Notes under the pieces: generated by a model
What the model saw: only the letters and a program-made list of their open reading frames with translations
Database searches by the model: none
What the model was told of the DNA's origin: nothing
Translations under genes and position numbers: made by a program
Part shown: piece after piece, positions 10,872 through 21,108 of the stretch
Numbering within the stretch: the stretch's first letter is position 1
Layout of the letters: every line of letters starts with the position of its first letter
Origin: Neoarius graeffei
Taxonomy: Eukaryota; Chordata; Actinopteri; Siluriformes; Ariidae
Assembly: GCF_027579695.1 (NCBI RefSeq)
Contig: NC_083569.1
Location: 71,683,149-71,747,148 of the forward strand
Length of the DNA stretch: 64,000 bases
Reading direction: 5' to 3'

Positions 10872-11460
10872 AAAACCTGTAATTTGCTAACACCGAGCAA
10901 AGACATGTCTGAATCCTGAATGACTCCTATTTGTATAAATAGGGACTAAATAGGCGGCAAAATGTAGTTGTCATTTTTTTACTGTTCATTTGAATGCTTA
11001 GACTGGACTAGGCAGGGCAATCTATTAGCACACCAGCCCCAACAAGAACTTTTTTTTTTTTTTCACCGGCCGCTACTGGTTGTTTGCCTCTGTGTGTCAG
11101 CCCTGTGATGACCTGGTGACTTGTCCAGGGTGTACCCTGCCTCTCGCCCAGTCAGCTGGGATAGGCTCCAGCTTGCCTGCGACTCTCTAGAACAGGCTAA
11201 GCAGTTATGGATAATGAATGTTTTTTTTTTTTTTTGATGGCCAGTTAATGGTCCAAATCAATGGAGCAGATGTTAATTTTTGTGCTTGATACATTCCTAA
11301 GACTGAATAAAATTACCTCAAGTGATCAAACCAGTTCATCACAATGGGTAAATGGTTCTCCCCCCCAACACACAAATTTCACCACGGTTCTAAAACTGCC
11401 TTTGAAAACATCGTTATCTGGTTTTTATTAAGAAGTACAATCATGACATACATAGACATT
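10872..11460. other. No gene; SINE 3' fragment and T-runs
   Basis: No coding signal is seen. A 3' piece of type A SINE lies on the plus strand at 11077-11220 between two T-runs (11050-11063 and 11221-11235). The rest, including 11236-11460, is unassigned, apart from a short match (GTACAATCATGACATACATA, 11437-11456) to the truncated U1 junction at 13008. Confidence 0.6.
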
Positions 11461-11660
11461 CCTATTGAGGTATTTCACCTGACGTCACAGGGTCACGTGA
11501 CGCCCCGGTGTCCACCATTTTGGACGGCAAGCTAGCTAATGTCAACAACAATAGCTAGTATGTTACTGTAGCAATATTTACGTTCAGTCATTTGGATGAC
11601 TGTTAAAACCTTTCAGTCTCAAGTTTTTCCTTTACTGGATTTACTAGTTTACTGAGCTAG

Positions 11661-11828
11661 CGCGCGATGGCTCCCGGCTCGGCCGGCGAGCGCGCGATGG
11701 CTCCCGGCTCGGCCGGCGAGCGCGCGATGGCTCCCGGCTCGGCCGGAGAGCGCGCGATGGCTCCTGGCTCGGCCGGAGAGCGCGCGATGGCTCCCGGCTT
11801 GGTCGAGCGCGCTAGCTCAGTAAACTAG
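11661..11828 (+). repeat. 30-bp minisatellite, 5 units, in frame as (MAPGSAGERA)n
   Basis: Five 30-bp units (11661-11810), each starting CGCGCGATGGCTCCCGGCTC, form the loop of a large palindrome. Thirty bases is ten codons. From the ATG at 11667 the repeat is open and reads MAPGSAGERA repeatedly, ending at TAG 11826-11828 (53 residues). Units differ by one to three bases, the last being the most diverged. There is no evidence that it is translated. The extreme GC content contrasts with the AT-rich surroundings. Confidence 0.7.
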
Positions 11829-12130
11829 TAAATCCAGTAAAGGAAAAACTTGAGACTGAAAGGTTTTAACAGTCATCCAAATGACTGAACGTAAACATTG
11901 CTACAGTAACATACCAGCTACGATGTTGTTGACATTAGCTAGTGCTAACAGCTAGTTGCTAATACACTGCTACAACTACACCGACCCTAATAATACAGTT
12001 CTTGGTCATTGCCTGGTAACAGCAAATTTATAACGGGCCATGTCTCAACAGACTAAGAAGTTATTTCAATGACATTTAATAACATTTTGTTTATCCTGAG
12101 GACCGAAAGTAAATGAAAATGTGAACAAAC

Positions 12131-12478
12131 CTTAGCTGTAATCAGATGGCGACCACCGGCTCCAGGGACGACCCACTGATGTAGGCATGTTACCCAGCCT
12201 GACACAAAATATTTGTAGGCATCCAAACTCTTATACGCTTTCAGATCAATACCTGTGTATGGCGATGGGTTTTTAACGACATAGGTATACAGATCATGTG
12301 GGCCGAAGTCAGGTAAAGACGAGGGCTTCGTGTACTTCCGTACGTCAGTGAGCAATCCTGGTGGAAGCAGGTAAACGTCGTTCTCTAAGCCTGCTAACCT
12401 CAATTTTTGCAAATACCTCTCCCTCTGCTCACCCTGTAAATGCCCTACGTCGCTGGATAGTGAAGGTGTTTTCTGCAT
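12131..12478 (-). pseudogene. Isolated exon like the N-terminus of fish SWIM/YqaJ-domain proteins
   Basis: From the Met at 12478 the exon reads MQKTPSLSSDVGHLQGEQ..., then NDVYLLPPGLL, HDLYTYVVKNPSPYTG, LKAYKSLDAYKYFVSGWV and HLITAKV, ending in a phase-0 donor (AAG/GTTTGT at 12131). The DLYTYVVKxPSPYTG...LKAYKSLxAYKYFxSGWV block is one I recall from large fish gene families whose later parts carry SWIM zinc-finger and YqaJ-type nuclease domains. Those domains are absent here. The frame stays open upstream to 12622. It is probably cargo or coding remnant of the TIR element around it. Confidence 0.5.
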
Positions 12479-12602
12479 CTCGCTCCTTTTTCTTTTATGT
12501 TTTTCGTTTGTCGCCTTCCTCACATTCAAACTGATTCGAGCCGTGCCGTCCAAAATGGCAGCATCACATGACTTGGTCACGTGAGTGAAATACCTCAATA
12601 GG

Positions 12603-12930
12603 TGAACTTCCGCGGAATACAAAAAAAAGTCACGAGACTGAAAATACTGCTTAGATTTGTTGAAATTGACACGAGCATGCCAAAATTATGGGAGTGCCAG
12701 AAAATACCCTCAGACCCCAGAATCTCATGATATAATTAATTATTAATATATAACTGATCTGTTACTGTGTTGTATTCTAGTGTATTACATGAGCTATAAT
12801 GACAACCCACATTAGTATTTCCAAAAAAAAGCATATAGATTACTTACTTAAACAGTTAATAAGTCTTAAATTGCACTCTCAAGAAACACTGAAAAGAACA
12901 ATAGAAAAAACAACGCTATTATTTGTTTTT
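12603..12930. repeat. U1 spacer repeat R, copy a
   Basis: This is the first of four copies of an AT-rich spacer starting near GGTGAACTTCCGCGGAATAC, then AAAATACTGCTTAGATTTGT, and ending just before a U1 3' box. The other copies are at 13025-13330, 13740-14199 and 17508-17815. No gene is seen. Confidence 0.65.
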
Positions 12931-12942
12931 ATACAGTGAAAT

Positions 12943-13007
12943 CAGGGGAGAGCGCGAACACAGTCCCCCACTACCACAAGATTCCCACATCCGGGGAATT
13001 CGCAGGG
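12943..13007 (-). pseudogene. U1 snRNA 3' fragment, copy a
   Basis: The minus strand holds the last stem-loop (GTGGGGGACTGTGTTCGCGC...CCCCTG) plus part of the stem III region (GGGAATCT-like). The 5' half of the gene is replaced by unrelated sequence. The Sm site AATTTGTGG and its neighbours are lost by a deletion of about 14 bases. It cannot make U1. Confidence 0.85.
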
Positions 13008-13024
13008 TACAATCATGACATACA

Positions 13025-13645
13025 TACGTTACTGTAGGTGAACATCTGCGGAATACAAAAAAAAAGTCACGAGACTGAAAATACTGCTTAGATTTGTTGA
13101 AACTGACAGAGAATATCAAAATTGTAGGAGTGCTAGAAAAATAACTTCAGAGTCTCATGATAAAATTGTTAATATATAATTAATCTATTACTGTGTAGTA
13201 TTCTAGTGGGTTTCATAAGATCTAACTAACAGCAGCACATAAGTATTTGAGAAAAAACTATTACTCAAACAATTAATAGATAACAAACCACACTCGCAAA
13301 TTAGAAACCACGAAAAAACTTTAAGACGTCAAAATCATCTGTTTTTGGGCCAATTCACCTCAAATGGCTTGATTTCAACTGAATTTTTCTGGTATTGCGC
13401 AAGGTAAAAAAAATTGCACAAAATGTGACAGATATTTGACCAAAGTTTAATATAAAATAGGAGAATTACATTGATCTCGCTCCTGAATTTACCCAAGATG
13501 TGCCCTTTGCCCCTGTGCATTGTTAACATCATAAAAAGCTAAGCAAAGTCTTCCTTAGATTATCTTCAATTATAGACTATTCTTTCACAAAAAAACCCCC
13601 CAAAACTCAAAAACAACACATTTATCTGCTTTTATACAGTGAAAT
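13025..13645. repeat. U1 spacer repeats R (copy b) and X (copy b)
   Basis: 13025-13330 is a second R spacer. 13331-13645 is a different spacer, X, which recurs at 24181-24488 in front of U1 copy e (both contain CAATTCACCTCAAATGGCTT and a 3' box TATAAAAGCAGA). No gene is seen. Confidence 0.65.
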
Positions 13646-13725
13646 CAGGGGAGAGCGCGAACGCAGTCCCCCACTACCACAAATTATGCAGTCGAGATTC
13701 CCACATCTGCGGAATTCTCGCAGGA
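13646..13725 (-). pseudogene. U1 snRNA 3' fragment, copy b
   Basis: The minus strand keeps the 3' stem-loop, the Sm site AATTTGTGG and the sequence CTGCATAATTTGTGG, but it stops matching U1 after about 80 bases. It joins the R-spacer junction GTTACTGTAGGTGAAC seen also beside copy a. The same breakpoint style in both fragments suggests one truncated unit that was later duplicated. Confidence 0.85.
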
Positions 13726-13739
13726 AACAATTACGACAG

Positions 13740-14199
13740 TTACTGTAGGTGAACTTCTGCGGAATACAAAAATAAAAAAAGATCACGAGATAGAAAATAC
13801 TGCTTGGATTTGTTAACACTAAGAAGAGAGCATACAAAAACCATGGGAATGCTAGAAAATACCCTTAGAGTCTCATGATATTAATATATAATTGACCTAT
13901 TACTGTGTTGTATTCTAGTGCATTTCATGAGCTGCAACTAATAGCAACCCAAACCAGTATTTTAAAAAAAATCTACGTAAGTTAAGCACTAAAATAACTA
14001 AAAAAAAAAAAACATTCAAGAAATAACATACGCAGAAAAACAACCGCAAAACATCATAATCATCTGCTTTTATAATGTGGATAAAGGAATAACAACACGA
14101 AAAGCCTAATGTTAATAGATAGACTTCAAAAGTGTTAAATGAGTATGCAACCTAAATAGATAACCTATAAAAAACTCCATTATCTTATGCTGAGTATTA
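13740..14199. repeat. U1 spacer repeat R, copy c
   Basis: This is a third copy of the R spacer (GGTGAACTTCTGCGGAATAC onward), cut at 14199 by the DD35E transposon. No gene is seen. Confidence 0.6.
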
Positions 14200-14815
14200 C
14201 AGTTTTTCTCCATTGGTTTGGCTCATTTCTTGAAACTGAGATGACATTCTCAAAACAACATGGACAAATCCCCAAACTAACTTGCAGTTTCTCACAACAG
14301 AATGGCATTTATCATTGCTTTCATCAATATTTCAAATGCTTTGTACATGTCTCAAGCAATTAGTACATCCATGCAAATGGCTATGTACAAGTATCCTACA
14401 GTTAACACAATCAGCCTACATTTAGTACATTTTTCAAATGAATGTATCTTGCTGATCTATCCCAATTGGTTGGTTCTCAGTGTAATGGTCATTGTCCTCA
14501 AAACATGTCAGCACATTTTCATCGTATAAGTCATCATATGCAGAATAGTCTGCTCAATTGTCAAAATAGTGTTAGGAAATTGGAATAGAATACAGTACAT
14601 ATTTTGTAAGATGTCATAGTAAATTTAGGATAATCATGTTAGTAGGTAATAGGTGAAATCAGTTTCTGACTAACGAAGGAGGAGTGTCCCACTTTGCAGG
14701 TGACCAATCCATCTGTTTGTTGAGTTACCTGACAGGTGTTATCTATGTTTTGGAGTGCTGGCATTGCTGTATATATACAGCTTGGCCTGGTGCTAGTACT
14801 TTTTCCTATGTCAAC

Positions 14816-16822
14816 ATGGAGAGAGAGCAAGTGCATCAACCAGGGCAATCTCCACTTGGAGGAAGGGGAAGAGGAAGAGAAGGAAGAGGAGGTGGAGGAT
14901 TGAGGGTGTGTGGAGGTAGAGGAGAGGGAAGAGGAGGAGGAGTGAGGGTTCGTGGTGGTGGAATAGGAGGAAATAGAGTTCGCAGACATCATGTTGTCCC
15001 AGATGAAATTCGGGCCACCATTATTGATCATGTCATCAACCATCACCTCACAATGGCAGAGGCAGGGCGCAGAGTGCAGCCTAACGTGCCACGCTCCACA
15101 GTTTCCTCCATCATTCAAACCTTTTGGCGGGAAAACAGGTATGCACTCAGGCAATGACAACTGTTTGACTGTGTGCGTGCGTGTGTGTGTGTGTGTGTGT
15201 GTGTGCGTGTGTGTGTGTTTAGACCCAGGCCGAAAATCTTACCTCGATGTGAAGTCACAGTATTATACAGTTCACTACTGTAGAATGACAAAGGAAATAC
15301 TGTTGTAAATTGGACAAAATACAGCAAGAATTCGCAATAGAATGGCAGTGCAATTGTAAGTACAGTAGCCTACAAATACAGTAAAGTGGTGTGTAATGCA
15401 GTCATTACTGTACAGTGATTGATAATCTGTAACAAACACATAAGGCAAGGACAACAAATAGTTATGTTGTCTATGTGCAGGATTGGCCGACAACCTCATG
15501 CGGGTGGAAGAAGAAAACTTCTAACCGATCGCCAAGAACAGGAGATCTGTAACATGGTGATAGCAAATAATGCCATAACACTGACACAGATCCGGGATGC
15601 AGTCCTCCAAAACAATGGCGTCTTCCAAAACATCGACTCCATCAGCATATCAACAATAGACCGGGTTCTGAAGAAGAACCTAATCACCATGAAACAGATA
15701 TACAGAGTACCATTTGATAGGAACACTGCCAGAGTAAAAGAGCTGCGGTACCAGTATGTGCAGGTAAGTCAATTATTCATTGTCTATCATTTTGTAACCT
15801 ATAAGTAGCCAACACTGCAGAGGTTCCAATTTCTGAGGGTTTCAGTATCCTCCTCTTTACCTTTGGATTCCAGCTTTACAATATATGACCACAGCATTTT
15901 GCTGAACTGTAACAGAACACTGTCAACAGTATGTCTCTGTTCTCTTTGTATCAAAAACTACCCCAGAAAATCTGCATAAGTCTGCACTCTAGGATTGGAA
16001 CCACAGTGGGTTATATTGACTTTGTGAAGAACATATTGTGTAGCATTGCTGTGACCATATGACCCATCTACATGATTGATTTTTTTTTACTCTATTTATC
16101 TCTTTTCCAGAGAATCCTGGCACTGGAGGGGAGTGAAACACCACACATCCTAGTGTTTGTTGATGAGGCAGGCTTCAACCTGGCCAAGGGCCGCAGGCGT
16201 GGCCGAAACATCATTGGCCAGCGGGCCACAGTGGATGTCCCAGGCCAGCGGGGGGGAAATATAACCATGTGCGCGGCTATTTCAGAAAATGGTGTGGCCA
16301 CCCACACTGCAAGCTTGGGCCCGTATAACACAGAGAAACTCCTCCGTTTCCTGGACCAACTATATGTATATTTGGTCCCAGAAAATGAGAGGGGTCTCGA
16401 AGGGCCCCACCTACCCCAGTTTGTCATTGTATGGGACAATGTTAATTTCCACCGTGGTCCACGCATCCGGGCATGGTTCAACATGCATCCAAGAATGCAT
16501 AATGTCTTGTTACCACCATATTCTCCATTCCTGAATCCTATCGAGGAGTTTTTTCTCTGCTTGGAGATGGAGAGTATATGAACACCATGCTGAAAACCAG
16601 AGGTCTCTCCTCAATGCTATGGATGCTGCCTGTGAGGATATAACAGGTGATCAGTGTAGAGGATGGCTCAGGCATTCACGACGCTTCTTCCCACGCTGCA
16701 TCTCAAGAGAAAACATCAGATGTGATGTTGATGAGAATCTGTGGCCGAACAGAGCACAGAGAATGGATGGCCAGGAAGATGAGGATGGTGACCAGGCGAG
16801 AGAGGGGAGTGACCGCGACTAA
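14816..16822 (+). pseudogene. Transposase of the DD35E element (exons 14816-15138, 15481-15763, 16111-16822)
   Basis: Exon 1 encodes MEREQVHQPGQSPLGG, a Gly/Arg-rich tract of about 45 residues, then a helix-turn-helix-like part (MAEAGRRVQPNVPRSTVSSI). It splices (AACAG/GTATGC to GCAG/GATTGG) so that R-IGRQPHAGGRRKL is restored. Exon 2 encodes a second HTH-like part with STIDRVLKK. Exon 3 carries VFVDEAGFN, VIVWDNVNFHRG and LNPIEEFF. The spacing from the second Asp to Glu is 35 by my count. One extra T in the T6 run at 16549-16554 shifts the frame just after the catalytic Glu. The remaining C-terminus (AWRWRVYEHHAEN...) continues in the next frame to 16822. Confidence 0.82.
15173..15219. repeat. 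(GT)n microsatellite in transposase intron 1
   Basis: This is a nearly pure GT run with a few GC steps, inside the first intron of the DD35E transposase. Confidence 0.9.
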
Positions 16823-17507
16823 ACAAAATGTCTTCATTTGTGACTCTTTATTTACAGTATTCATTTTTTGTTTGTTTTTGTGGGTTTTTGTATTTTGTGT
16901 ACACAGTATACACAGCGTATACATTTTCCTTTTTATTGTTCCCTACCTACAGTAATGTGTACAATTCACGTTAGCTGAGAATAAAAATGAAAATTCCTCG
17001 GCAGAATGAGTGCAGCGTGTGTGTGTGGTGTGAAAACTGTATTCCTATAGTTAGACATATGCCATGACAAAGCGTCTAAGCATTTTGACTCGCAGTACTT
17101 ACACAATACCAAAGGGACAATGCATTTTGGAGGCACTGACTAGTTATATGAGAAGGGAATGTAGTTTTGACAGATGGGTAAACTGTTTTGGGAGCTGTAC
17201 AAACATTGCCAGGTGATCCATGTAGTTGTGCTGTCCCATCCAAGTTATTTTGACAGAAGAACTGAATGAATGAAAATGTGCCAAAGCAATTGAGAAGGAT
17301 TTATGCCATTTTTATGGTACTGACTATTTAGATGGGAAAGGGATTTCATTTTGAAGCATGGATGAGTAGTTTTGGGAGACAAATGACATTTTGCTGGTTA
17401 TCTGAAGTGTTGTGCAGAACTGTAAGTCTGTTTGGCCAAATTGCCTTATAGTTATGAGAATGTCATCTCAGTTTCAAGAAATGAGCCAAACCAATGGAGA
17501 AAAACTG

Positions 17508-17815
17508 TAAAAAAAAAAAAAAGCATGAGATTTTAAAAATATTACTTAGATTTGTTGAAATTGACAAAACATGCCAAAATCATAGAAATTACAGAAAATA
17601 CCCTCAGACCCCAAAGTCTCATTATGTAATTAATTATTAACATACAACCTATTTATAACTGTTATATTTTAGTACATTTCTTAAGCTATAATTAATAGCT
17701 ATCATAGCAACTCTTAAAACCTAAGCTATTATTCAAAGAAGAAAAACTTCTATATAGTATGCTCGTTAAGACAAATAACACGCGACAGATTAATCGAAAA
17801 ACAAACAAAAAAAAG
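17508..17815. repeat. U1 spacer repeat R, copy d
   Basis: This is the R spacer between the DD35E element and U1 copy d (TTAGATTTGTTGAAATTGAC near its start). Together with copy c it is one spacer split by the transposon or two adjacent copies. No gene is seen. Confidence 0.6.
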
Positions 17816-17818
17816 GTG

Positions 17819-17830
17819 TCTGTTTTTATA
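17819..17830 (-). promoter_or_regulatory. U1 3' box, copy d
   Basis: TATAAAAACAGA on the minus strand lies about 10 bases past the U1 3' end and fits the snRNA 3'-box pattern (AAARNNRGA core) that directs 3' processing by the Integrator complex. Confidence 0.6.
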
Positions 17831-17839
17831 CAGTGAAAT

Positions 17840-18002
17840 CAGGGGAGAGCGCGAACGCAGTCCCCCACTACCACAAATTATGCAGTCGAGATTCCCACAT
17901 TTGGGGAATTCGCAGGGGTCAGACAGCCGGAGTGCAATGGCTGAGCCTCGCCCTGGGTGAACCACCTTCTTGATCATGGTATCTCCCCTGCCAGGTAAGT
18001 AT
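17840..18002 (-). ncRNA. RNU1: U1 snRNA gene, copy d (full length)
   Basis: The 163-nt sequence starts ATACTTACCTG, which pairs with 5' splice sites. It carries the U1-70K loop GATCAAGAAGG, the U1A loop ATTGCACTCC, the Sm site AATTTGTGG and the terminal stem ending TCTCCCCTG. Human U1 is 164 nt; the one-base difference lies in stem-loop II. All key elements are intact, and the sequence is identical to copy e at 24489-24651. A candidate PSE sits upstream and a 3' box downstream. It is probably a functional pol II snRNA gene, though expression cannot be judged here. Confidence 0.93.
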
Positions 18003-18697
18003 GAGTTCACAACCCACTGCCGAGCGCCGCCACCACCACACACACTCTTCACCATCATGGTGAGGATAACATTTCCCATGATGCACTGCTCCTGACCATA
18101 TACGGAGAGCCACGCTTTTCCGGAAGTAGTTCTTCACTCCAACTTGATCACTCAGTTCACAATTGGTAAAACAAATCTTTCCACATTCTACTTCGAGAGA
18201 CAATATAACATTTGGCATGATCTTGCAAAACAAAAATGATGAACTCTAATGTAATTCCATGTTTGGCCATTTTTTTTTAAATACACAAGAACAGTATCCT
18301 GAAATCATCCCCCAAATTTGTTTCTTTCTTGAACGAGTTTAAATGATACTTAAGAGTCTTTAAATGTGTAAAAAGGTGCAAAAGCAGAAAGATTGATATT
18401 TTAAAACATTTTCCCACTGAACTAGATAACTGAGATAAAACCATTTCCCCCTTGGACACGTTTTTCTTAATTGTTCATTTTCTTGTGTGTTTTCTTTTGT
18501 CTCCCCCTTCTGTCCATGGATATCTTTAACTACAGCATTTCATACATAATTTATTTTCAATTTTGTAGCGTATTATAAAAGCTGTTTATCCAGGATTTTT
18601 ATTAGATTGTTCCCTTTGATAACTTCTCTGTTCTTTCCTATATTTAGTAGGATAACACGATATTATACTATATTGGTTTTGTACTTTCAATAAAGAC
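18003..18697. other. U1 upstream block shared with copy e
   Basis: Apart from the PSE candidate this holds no gene. The block is nearly identical to 24652-25340, showing that the U1 gene was duplicated with about 700 bases of upstream DNA and the adjoining LINE-A tail. Confidence 0.7.
18044..18065 (-). promoter_or_regulatory. Candidate proximal sequence element of U1 copy d
   Basis: On the minus strand, CTCACCATGATGGTGAAGAG spans about -63 to -42 from the U1 start, where the SNAPc-binding PSE of vertebrate U1 genes lies. It resembles the human U1 PSE as I remember it (GACCGTGTGTGTAAAGAGTG). Copy e has the same element with one substitution. Confidence 0.45.
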
Positions 18698-20094
18698 TCA
18701 AGATTCAAAGATTTTTTATTTTCAATTCACTATATATCCAGGACATATAGGAGAATCGAAATGCTGTTTCTCTCTCACCTTACAGATAAAAAATATTTAT
18801 ATTAAGAAAAATTATATATATATATAGATAATATAGGTAAAAATACACTAAAATCAAACAATGTACAAAATAGCAGTAATGCAAATACAGTACAGTATCT
18901 GTAACGGAGAAGGTGCTTAGAAGAGCAGCTTATGAGGTGTACATGAGCAGTAGTGCAAATGAGCAATAGCAGCAGATACAACAGGAATGCAAATGATTGT
19001 AGTGTGATGTGCAAACGGATGAGATAGAGTTTCTTGTGTGAATTAATGTGTTACAGACCAGGGGTAGGTAGAGGACAGAATTCAGTACCCTTACAGCTTG
19101 GTGGATGAAGCGATTCAGTAATCCTGTGGAGCAGGCCCAGAGGCTCCAGTACCTTTTCCCTGAGGGCAGGAGGCTGAAGAGTGAATGTGAAGGGTGGGAG
19201 GTGTTCCCAGTGATGCTGATGGCTCTGCGGGTGAGACAGGAGTAATAGATGTCCGTAAGGGAGGGATGAGGGGTACCAGTGATCTTGCTGGCCGCGTTCA
19301 CTATGCGTTGCAGAGTCTTCCGGCAGGAGGCACTGCAGCCTCCGTACCACGCAGCGATGCAGCCAGTGAGGACACTCTCAATGGTGCCCCTGTAGAAAGA
19401 GCACATGATGGGGGGTGGGACTCGTGCACTCCTCAGTTTGCGGAGGAAGTAAAGGCGAGTTTGAACCTTCTTGGCCAGTGATGCGGTGTTGTTGGACCAG
19501 GAGAGGTCCTCAGCGATATGCACCCCTAGGAATTTGGTGCTGCTCACCCTCTCCACTGCAGCACCGTCGATAGTCAGAGGGGGATGCTTTGAGTGACCCC
19601 TTCTGAAGTCGACCACAATCTCTTTGGTCTTTCCCATATTCAGGAAGAGATTGTTGTCTTTACTCTACTGGACCAGTTGGCTCACCTCATTCCTGTAGTT
19701 GACTTCACCTTTGTTAGTGATGAGGTCCACCACAGTCATGTCATCCGCAAACTTGATGTGGTTGGTGCTGTAGATTGGTACACAGTCATGGGTGGATCAA
19801 CGGGGTGAAGAGCAGCAGGCTGAGCACACACCCTTGTGGGGCCACTGTGCTCAGCATGATGGTCCTGGAGGTGTTACTGCTGACCCGAACGTTCTGTGGC
19901 CTTCCTGTAAGAAAGTCCAGCACCCAGTTACAAAGAGAGGTGTTGAGTCCCAAATGTCCGAGTTTTTGTATTAGCTGCTGGGGAATGATTGTGTTGAATG
20001 TCGAACTGTAATCCAAGAACAGCATTCGCACCTAGGTGTTCTTTGAGTCCAGATGAGGGAGGGCTGGGTGTACAGCAGTGGAGATAGCATCCTC
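18698..20094 (-). mobile_element. LINE-A copy 2
   Basis: The minus strand encodes the same reverse transcriptase C-terminus as copy 1 ([15 protein letters not shown] at 19990-20031, QGCVLS, VGKTKEIVVDFRRG, TKFLGVHIAEDLSWSNNT, YRGTIESVLTGC). The FADD motif lies outside the longest open frame because of frame breaks near 19660-19800. The 3' UTR ends in a run like AATAAAAAATCTTTGAATCT near 18698-18720, a typical LINE tail. The window-start copy lacks this end. Confidence 0.85.
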
Positions 20095-20577
20095 CTGTTT
20101 TTTATACCAGCATCGATTTCACGTACCTTCGCTTCGTCTCGCTTGTCAACTGTATTCGGCATTTTGAGTAAAAAAGCCGATATGAAAGAGAAACGTATTT
20201 TTGAAGCGCAGCGACGATGAACATGTGCAAGTTTCGATAAAATAGAACAGATGCGGGTACTTTTGTAAGAACTGTTATGATTGGCTTTTGTTCTCTCCCA
20301 CACTCTTGTAAGAACTGTTATGATTGGCTATCATGCTCTCGCCAGCGATGTTTTGGCCAATTACATTGTAGATAACACGTATTCTACCGCGAGACTTAGC
20401 GAGACTAAAGATGGCGAAAATGCAAACATGTAACATCGTCGTACGCTTGAGTATCACGAAGGAACATACCCCAACCCCCCTCAATGAAAAAAAAAAATCT
20501 CAACGGATTTGGCATAATATCGATTTTTGCTCAGAAAAAGCGGAAATCCGCCGAAAAGCGGAAAACTCTCATCTCTG
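20095..20577 (-). mobile_element. Right half of the 1006-2119 TIR element, unit 2
   Basis: The segment matches 1637-2119, including the duplicated CCAAT boxes and the right TIR, and is followed by the same AGTTAC junction (20578-20583). Its left half is missing. On that side it is joined to LINE-A sequence that lies beyond the insertion site. The start codon of the small ORF is at 20162 on the minus strand. Confidence 0.75.
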
Positions 20578-20790
20578 AGTTACAAAGAGAGGTGTTGAGT
20601 CCAAAATGTCCGAGTTTTTGTATTAGCTGCTGGGGAATGATTGTGTTGAATGTCGAACTGTAATCCAAGAACAGCATTCGCACCTAGGTGTTCTTTGAGT
20701 CCAGGTGAGGGAGGGCTGGGTGTACAGCAGTGGAGATAGCATCCTCTATGGACCTGTATAAAGGTATTGTGTTTTAATTTAAAAAAAAAA
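20578..20790 (-). mobile_element. LINE-A fragment repeated after the TIR element
   Basis: The segment repeats 19926-20094 of the same LINE-A and extends to an A-run near 20780-20791, like 2120-2330. The stretch from 20791 to 21108 matches 2330-2649 and is the U2 downstream spacer, including a 3'-box-like AAAAACAGA at 21086-21094. Confidence 0.75.
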
Positions 20791-21108
20791 AAGCCACAAC
20801 AGTTAATCCAGGAGAAGGGAAGCATTTCTCCACAGGACAGAGAGCCCTGATCCTTCACTCGGTTTTCTCACCAACACATTAAACAATGACATGAAATAAA
20901 ACTTACCACTTGGTTCATGTAAAATATGGTGGCGGTTTTACTTAAATCACTACACACAATGAACATAATTCAAAGAAAACTGATGACAGCTCAACATTAT
21001 TAGCTCTTTAAAATAAAAATACACCCAATAGCCAGCATTAACTACACAGATATTCTGGTCACAGACCACTCAAACACTGATCTCTTCTGTTTTTCCACTG
21101 TATGAAGG

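Larger units (their letters stand above)
11461..12602 (-). mobile_element. TIR element with palindrome, 30-bp repeats and a SWIM/YqaJ-protein-like exon
   Basis: The ends are inverted copies of CCTATTGAGGTATTTCAC (11461-11478 and 12585-12602), and similarity extends inward (CCATTTTGGACGGC near both ends). The left half is a palindrome with arms of about 135 bp (11532-11665 and 11806-11943) around a 30-bp tandem repeat. The right half holds an exon on the minus strand (12131-12478). Paralogous R spacers at 13025 and 13740 lack the element. No target duplication was identified and no transposase is visible, so this looks like an internally deleted derivative. Confidence 0.55.
14200..17507 (+). 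mobile_element. IS630-Tc1-mariner transposon, DD35E, with intron-containing transposase
   Basis: Terminal inverted repeats of about 55 bp (CAGTTTTTCTCCATTGGTTT at 14200 and its complement ending at 17507) are flanked by TA (14198-14199, 17508-17509). A TATA-like GTATATATAC lies at about 14769-14778. The transposase gene has three exons with clean GT/AG borders. At 3.3 kb and with introns it differs from the 1.6-kb intronless Tc1 copies elsewhere in this window. The two termini look well preserved, implying a fairly recent insertion. Confidence 0.88.

Noticed and set aside
11661-11810. CRISPR-like array of 30-bp repeats
   Set aside because: The units are contiguous with no spacers, and the host is a vertebrate. 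It is a minisatellite.
14639-15160. Ser-rich minus-strand ORF opposite the DD35E transposase exon 1
   Set aside because: It is the antisense shadow of the Gly/Arg-rich coding tract and has no features of its own.
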